Shown here in pieces: positions 29,752 to 32,978 of a DNA stretch of 32,978 nt. The DNA is taken from assembly GCA_007695035.1 (NCBI GenBank), contig REEO01000017.1, positions 1 to 32,978 of the forward strand, given 5' to 3'. The stretch comes from Saprospirales bacterium. GTDB taxonomy: Bacteria; Bacteroidota; Bacteroidia; Chitinophagales; Saprospiraceae. The notes beneath the pieces are model-generated. The model saw only the letters and a program-made list of their open reading frames with translations, was not told the origin of the DNA and ran no database searches. Both the position numbers and the translations under genes were made by a program. Positions within the stretch are counted from its first letter, which is position 1. Every line of letters begins with the position of its first letter.

Positions 29752-30717
29752 TCAAAGACTTTGCACGAGATACATGTAAAGTGGGATGCCAATAGTGACA
29801 TTGACCGGGAAAGTAATTCCCAGAGCCATGGGCAAAAACAGGCCCGGATTGGCTTGGGGAACAGTGAGTTTCATGGCAGCGGGAACAGCGATGTAAGAAG
29901 CACTGGCTGCGAGGATAGCAAGCAAAAATCTGCTGGAAATATCGTCCGATACCAAACCGCTCAACCAGGCCACAACCGATCCGTTAAAAAGCGGTATTGC
30001 AATAGCGAATAATAGGGGAAAAAGGCCGCCTTTAAAGAAGTAATTTAACTTTCGCCCACTGGAAATCCCCATGTCCAGGAGAAACACAGCGAGAAAACCC
30101 TTAAAAATATCAGTGGTAAAAGGCTCAATGCCCTTGGCCTGCTCAGCAGTCGCTAAATACCCGATAAGCAAACTACCGAGTATGAGAAAAACACTGCCAT
30201 TGGTGATGGAGTGCCTCAAAGCCACTCGCTTTTTAATGCGGGGTCCAGTTGTGTCTTTATTGAAAATGGAAATGAGTAGGAGACCGGCAATTATCGCGGG
30301 GACCTCCATAATGGCCATAAGCGCCACCATAAATCCTTTTGGGTGCAAATCCAGCAACTCGAGATAAGAAATGGCGGTGATAAAAGTAACTGCACTAATT
30401 GAACCGTAGGCAGCCGCTATAGCACCGGAATCGAACAGGTTGAGCTTCCGGCGGGCGATAAAAAAACAGTAGATTGGTATCAAAACCGAAACAAGGATGC
30501 CCATCCCAATAGTTAGCCACACTTCTTGGTTAAATACCTCGGTTGAAAGCTCTTGGCCTCCCTTGAATCCTATGCTGAAAAGCAGGTATATTGAAATAAA
30601 TTTCGAACTGTTAGCGGGTATTTCCAGGTCGCTCTTCAGGTAAACTGCAGCTATTCCCAGCAAATAGAAAAGCAGAGCCGGATTCCGGAGGTTCTCCACC
30701 AATAGGGTCAAATCCAT
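29752..30717 (-). CDS. Sodium-dependent bicarbonate transporter, SbtA family
   Basis: The product is about 321 residues and mostly membrane-spanning, with around ten helices. The sequence follows the SbtA family: NPALLFYLLGIAAVYLKSDLEIP, FSIGFKGGQEL, AAAYGSISAVTFITA, VALMAIMEVPAIIAGLLL and ASYIAVPAAMKLTVPQANPGLFLPMAL. Cyanobacterial SbtA imports bicarbonate with sodium; heterotroph homologues may feed carboxylases. No SbtB (PII-like) partner is adjacent. The longer frame to 30765 is rejected because it would begin within ten bases of the promoter element (30774-30781). The ATG at 30717, giving MDLTLLVENL, is the start. Gene symbol withheld because function in this phylum is inferred only. Confidence 0.88.
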   Translation of the reverse strand: MDLTLLVENLRNPALLFYLLGIAAVYLKSDLEIPANSSKFISIYLLFSIGFKGGQELSTEVFNQEVWLTIGMGILVSVLIPIYCFFIARRKLNLFDSGAIAAAYGSISAVTFITAISYLELLDLHPKGFMVALMAIMEVPAIIAGLLLISIFNKDTTGPRIKKRVALRHSITNGSVFLILGSLLIGYLATAEQAKGIEPFTTDIFKGFLAVFLLDMGISSGRKLNYFFKGGLFPLLFAIAIPLFNGSVVAWLSGLVSDDISSRFLLAILAASASYIAVPAAMKLTVPQANPGLFLPMALGITFPVNVTIGIPLYMYLVQSL

Positions 30718-30773
30718 AAAACACCGATTGTTGAAAACTCGATCAACACCGCAAAACAATGTCAATCACAGGG

Positions 30774-30781
30774 CAAAGGTA
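30774..30781 (-). promoter_or_regulatory. -7 promoter element of the SbtA-family gene
   Basis: The minus strand reads TACCTTTG (30781-30774), matching TAnnTTTG. The start near 30767 gives a 50-nt leader to the ATG at 30717. No TTG is seen at -33. Confidence 0.55.
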
Positions 30782-30808
30782 AGCATTTTTTGCCGTGGGA
30801 CTTCCGAT

Positions 30809-30833
30809 AGTCCAATACGGTTGTAATTGGACT
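30809..30833 (-). terminator. Hairpin between the isocitrate dehydrogenase and SbtA genes
   Basis: AGTCCAAT (30809-30816) and ATTGGACT (30826-30833) form an 8-bp stem with a 9-base loop, 66 bases past the isocitrate dehydrogenase stop codon. No T-run follows on the minus strand, so its role as a terminator is weakly supported. Confidence 0.3.
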
Positions 30834-30899
30834 GATTCATAGCCCATCAAAACCCTACCAAAATTTAAAGAAATGTAGTATGAAAAAACAGTAGATCAA

Positions 30900-32336
30900 T
30901 TACTGACCCTGACCCAAAGAAAATGCATCGACGCCGTCAAAGCTGTAGAGGTTTTCCGTCTTAACCACATCCACACCTTTGGCTTCAGCCTTGGAGAGCA
31001 CCTCGATTATGTCCTTCTTACTAACTTCTCCTCCATCCGGATTTTTGAAACGGCATCTCCAATGGTCGGTACAGAAAGTCTCCTCAAAGCCATCGGGCCA
31101 AACCTTAATACCGCGATTGGTAATCATGGACAGTTTGAAATTGGCTGTCTCCATTTCCTGCAAAATAGCACCCAACTTGTCAGGCTCTGTTCCACTCCAG
31201 TGAACGAACAGGTCAGTGCCTTTCAACACTTTCTTTCTGGCCGGCTTTCTCTCGACCTCTTTCATTTCAAAGTTGCCCGCTCCTGCGTAAGATACCGGTT
31301 TCAACTCCCTTGGTAATTTACCGAGGTTTGAAATGACCGCATCGGCAAATTCTTCCGTATTGACGCGCCTTTTACTCGTGCCCTCTTTGTAAATATCGGC
31401 AGTGTGGATACCACTCTCTATGGTTGTCAACCAGGCGTTGTGGACCTTTTCTGCCACGTCGTTTTGACCGATGTGATTGAGCATCATTATCGCTCCGTTG
31501 AGCAGGCCTGATGGATTGGCGATCTTCATTCCAGCGATATCCGGGGCAGACCCGTGAATGGCCTCAAACATGGCGCAACTTAGTCCGATATTGGAAGATC
31601 CTGCAAGCCCCACCGAACCGGTTATCTGAGCGGCAATATCGCTGATCACATCCCCGTAGAGATTGGGCGTAACAATGACATCGAAATCCTCGGGAGAGTC
31701 TGCGAGTTTGGCGGCTCCTATATCGATGATCCAGTGTTCGTTCTCAATTTCGGGATACTCCGCAGCGATTTCATCAAAAACCTGGTGGAACAATCCATCT
31801 GTTTGCTTCATGATGTTGTCCTTGGTGAAGCAAGTGACTTTTTTGCGGTTATAGAGTTTTGCGTATTCAAAAGCGTATCGCACAATTTTCTCACAACCGG
31901 GACGACTGATTAATTTCAGACACTGAACGACCTCGTCGGTTTGCTGGTGTTCAATCCCGGCGTAGAGGTCCTCCTCATTCTCCCTAACAATGACTACATC
32001 CATTACGGGATGTTTAGTTTTCACATAAGGATGATAACTCATACAGGGTCTCACATTGGCAAAAAGGCCTAGGGCTTTTCGGGTGGTTACATTCAAGCTC
32101 TTGTATCCACCTCCCTGTGGGGTTGTTATTGGTGCTTTTAGAAAAACCTTGTTCTTTCTGATCTTATCCCAGGAATCTGCAGAAATACCAGATGTATTGC
32201 CCGCGAGGTACTCCTTTTCCCCAACGCGAATTTCATCTATCTCTATTCTGGCACCAGCCTCCTTAATGATTTTAAGTGTGGCAGCCATGATTTCCGGCCC
32301 AATTCCATCTCCGTGTGCAACAGTTATTCTAGTCAT
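30900..32336 (-). CDS. icd: NADP-dependent isocitrate dehydrogenase
   Basis: The 478-residue protein belongs to the isocitrate/isopropylmalate dehydrogenase family and oxidises isocitrate to 2-oxoglutarate in the citric acid cycle. Visible motifs are VAHGDGIGPEIM at the N-terminus, the substrate loop SLNVTTRKALGLFANVRP, VIVRENEEDLYAGIEHQQTDE, and the metal and cofactor region VTPNLYGDVISDIAAQITGSVGLAGSSNIG. A C-terminal extension of about 140 residues matches the longer homodimeric form found in Thermus and many Bacteroidota. The frame runs back to 32384, but a full-consensus promoter at 32355-32384 overlaps that part. The ATG at 32336 (MTRITVAHGDG) is therefore the start. Confidence 0.94.
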   Translation of the reverse strand: MTRITVAHGDGIGPEIMAATLKIIKEAGARIEIDEIRVGEKEYLAGNTSGISADSWDKIRKNKVFLKAPITTPQGGGYKSLNVTTRKALGLFANVRPCMSYHPYVKTKHPVMDVVIVRENEEDLYAGIEHQQTDEVVQCLKLISRPGCEKIVRYAFEYAKLYNRKKVTCFTKDNIMKQTDGLFHQVFDEIAAEYPEIENEHWIIDIGAAKLADSPEDFDVIVTPNLYGDVISDIAAQITGSVGLAGSSNIGLSCAMFEAIHGSAPDIAGMKIANPSGLLNGAIMMLNHIGQNDVAEKVHNAWLTTIESGIHTADIYKEGTSKRRVNTEEFADAVISNLGKLPRELKPVSYAGAGNFEMKEVERKPARKKVLKGTDLFVHWSGTEPDKLGAILQEMETANFKLSMITNRGIKVWPDGFEETFCTDHWRCRFKNPDGGEVSKKDIIEVLSKAEAKGVDVVKTENLYSFDGVDAFSLGQGQ

Positions 32337-32354
32337 AAATGTGATTTTGAGCGG

Positions 32355-32384
32355 CAAATATATGTAAAAAATGGTAGTCAGCAA
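32355..32384 (-). promoter_or_regulatory. Promoter of icd
   Basis: On the minus strand TTG (32384-32382), exactly 19 bases and TATATTTG (32362-32355) form a full match to the Bacteroidota consensus. Transcription should start near 32348, giving a 12-nt leader. Confidence 0.75.
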
Positions 32385-32475
32385 TTTCTGAAAGGGCTTT
32401 TCGACAATGACTTTTTACAACCGCAATAGATTCTTAAAACCGGCTTAAAAAATGGAGAGTTTCAAAGGGTTGAAA

Positions 32476-32978
32476 TCACCCGATGTCCAAACTTTTGAGC
32501 GCTGCCCTAACGCCCCCTTTTTCCCTGAGAAGTTCTTCGGCTTTTTCCTCAGAGAGTCCGGAAAGAGCAACCACCATATCGACCGCCCTTTCTCTCAACT
32601 TGGCATTGTTGAGTTGCATATCGACCATTTTGTTGTCGAGTACCCTGCCCAGGCGAATCATTATTCCGGTACTGATCATATTGAGCACCATTTTTTGAGC
32701 AGTTCCGGCCTTCATTCTGGTACTTCCCGTGAGAAATTCGGGTCCCGTTTCTACTTCAATGGCGTATTCCGCTTTGGAACTGGCCGGAGCACTGGGATTG
32801 GCAGTAATACAAGCAGTAAGTAGTCCTTCGCTGCGCGCCTTTTCCAATCCACCGACCACGTAGGGAGTAGTTCCCGATGCAGCAATGCCAACCAGGGTGT
32901 CGATTTTCTCAATGTCGTGTTTTTGCAGGTCTCTCCAGGCACCGTCGTAGTCGTCTTCAGCCTTTTCAACCGCCTTTC
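32476..32978 (-). CDS. murQ: N-acetylmuramic acid 6-phosphate etherase, 5' end beyond the window
   Basis: The minus-strand frame is open from the window edge and gives the last 166 or so residues of MurQ. KAVEKAEDDYDGAWRDL is followed by VGIAASGTTPYVVGGLEKAR of the SIS domain and the signature ETGPEFLTGSTRMKAGTAQKMVLNMIST. The C-terminal helical part ends in VRAALKSLDIG. MurQ splits N-acetylmuramate 6-phosphate into GlcNAc-6-phosphate and lactate during cell-wall recycling. A GTG within the frame at 32859 would truncate the SIS domain, so the true start lies outside. About 140 bases separate its stop from the icd start. Confidence 0.93.
   Translation of the reverse strand, partial: KAVEKAEDDYDGAWRDLQKHDIEKIDTLVGIAASGTTPYVVGGLEKARSEGLLTACITANPSAPASSKAEYAIEVETGPEFLTGSTRMKAGTAQKMVLNMISTGIMIRLGRVLDNKMVDMQLNNAKLRERAVDMVVALSGLSEEKAEELLREKGGVRAALKSLDIG

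Noticed and set aside
30718-30765. Longer start for the SbtA-family gene
   Set aside because: It would begin about nine bases from the -7 element, and the added residues are not family-like.
32337-32384. Longer start for isocitrate dehydrogenase
   Set aside because: The full-consensus promoter at 32355-32384 overlaps it, so this part is not transcribed.

Overview
The window is chromosomal DNA of a Bacteroidota member, probably free-living and perhaps from the Flavobacteriales/Saprospirales range; the genus cannot be fixed from sequence alone. Four observations support this. Many genes are preceded by the Bacteroidota -7 element TAnnTTTG (often TATCTTTG or TATATTTG), in three cases with a TTG 18-19 bases upstream. 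Shine-Dalgarno sequences are nearly absent. The order rpsU - xerC - hpf - tRNA-Thr - tRNA-Tyr - tRNA-Gly is the classic Bacteroidota block that leads into tuf. Family signatures include BtuG, BshB1, a CSSDDD surface lipoprotein signal and a capnine-type PLP enzyme pair.

Layout. 1-2445 (minus strand): translation block with three tRNAs (the last cut by the window edge), the hibernation factor Hpf, a Xer recombinase and ribosomal protein bS21. 2577-4350: a prohibitin-like membrane protein, then a small secreted Cys-rich protein of unknown function. 4565-7905 (plus): a leader with promoter, attenuator-like hairpin and mini-ORFs, then a CBS/CysK-type PLP synthase, a serine-palmitoyltransferase-type alpha-oxoamine synthase and a deoxynucleoside kinase. 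I read the first two as the cysteate synthase and cysteate acyltransferase steps of sulfonolipid (capnine) synthesis. 8068-11211: SppA peptidase, then a MarR regulator and a periplasmic YceI protein with similar operator-like AT palindromes. 11243-11548: a perfect 59-bp direct repeat carrying a strong terminator; the second copy ends a candidate small RNA. 11679-14926: a cobalamin uptake unit of promoter, riboswitch, BtuB-like TonB receptor and BtuG-like surface lipoprotein.

14920-22229: HMG-CoA lyase, a small two-helix membrane protein and a giant alpha-2-macroglobulin-like lipid-anchored or periplasmic protein that has lost the thioester motif. 22435-26980: a redox module of PaaE-like flavin/2Fe-2S reductase, FdhD sulfurtransferase and FdhF/YdeP-family molybdopterin oxidoreductase. 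27184-32978: an outer-membrane barrel protein, then on the minus strand BshB1 (bacillithiol synthesis) behind a FabH-type ketoacyl-ACP synthase, an SbtA-type bicarbonate transporter, NADP-isocitrate dehydrogenase and the 3' part of murQ.

Overall this is mostly core chromosome with no insertion sequence, phage or CRISPR. The points most worth following are the putative sulfonolipid pair with its unusual leader, the duplicated terminator with its candidate sRNA, and the odd expression platform (second promoter-like element, SD hairpin and TTG start) between the cobalamin riboswitch and the receptor gene.
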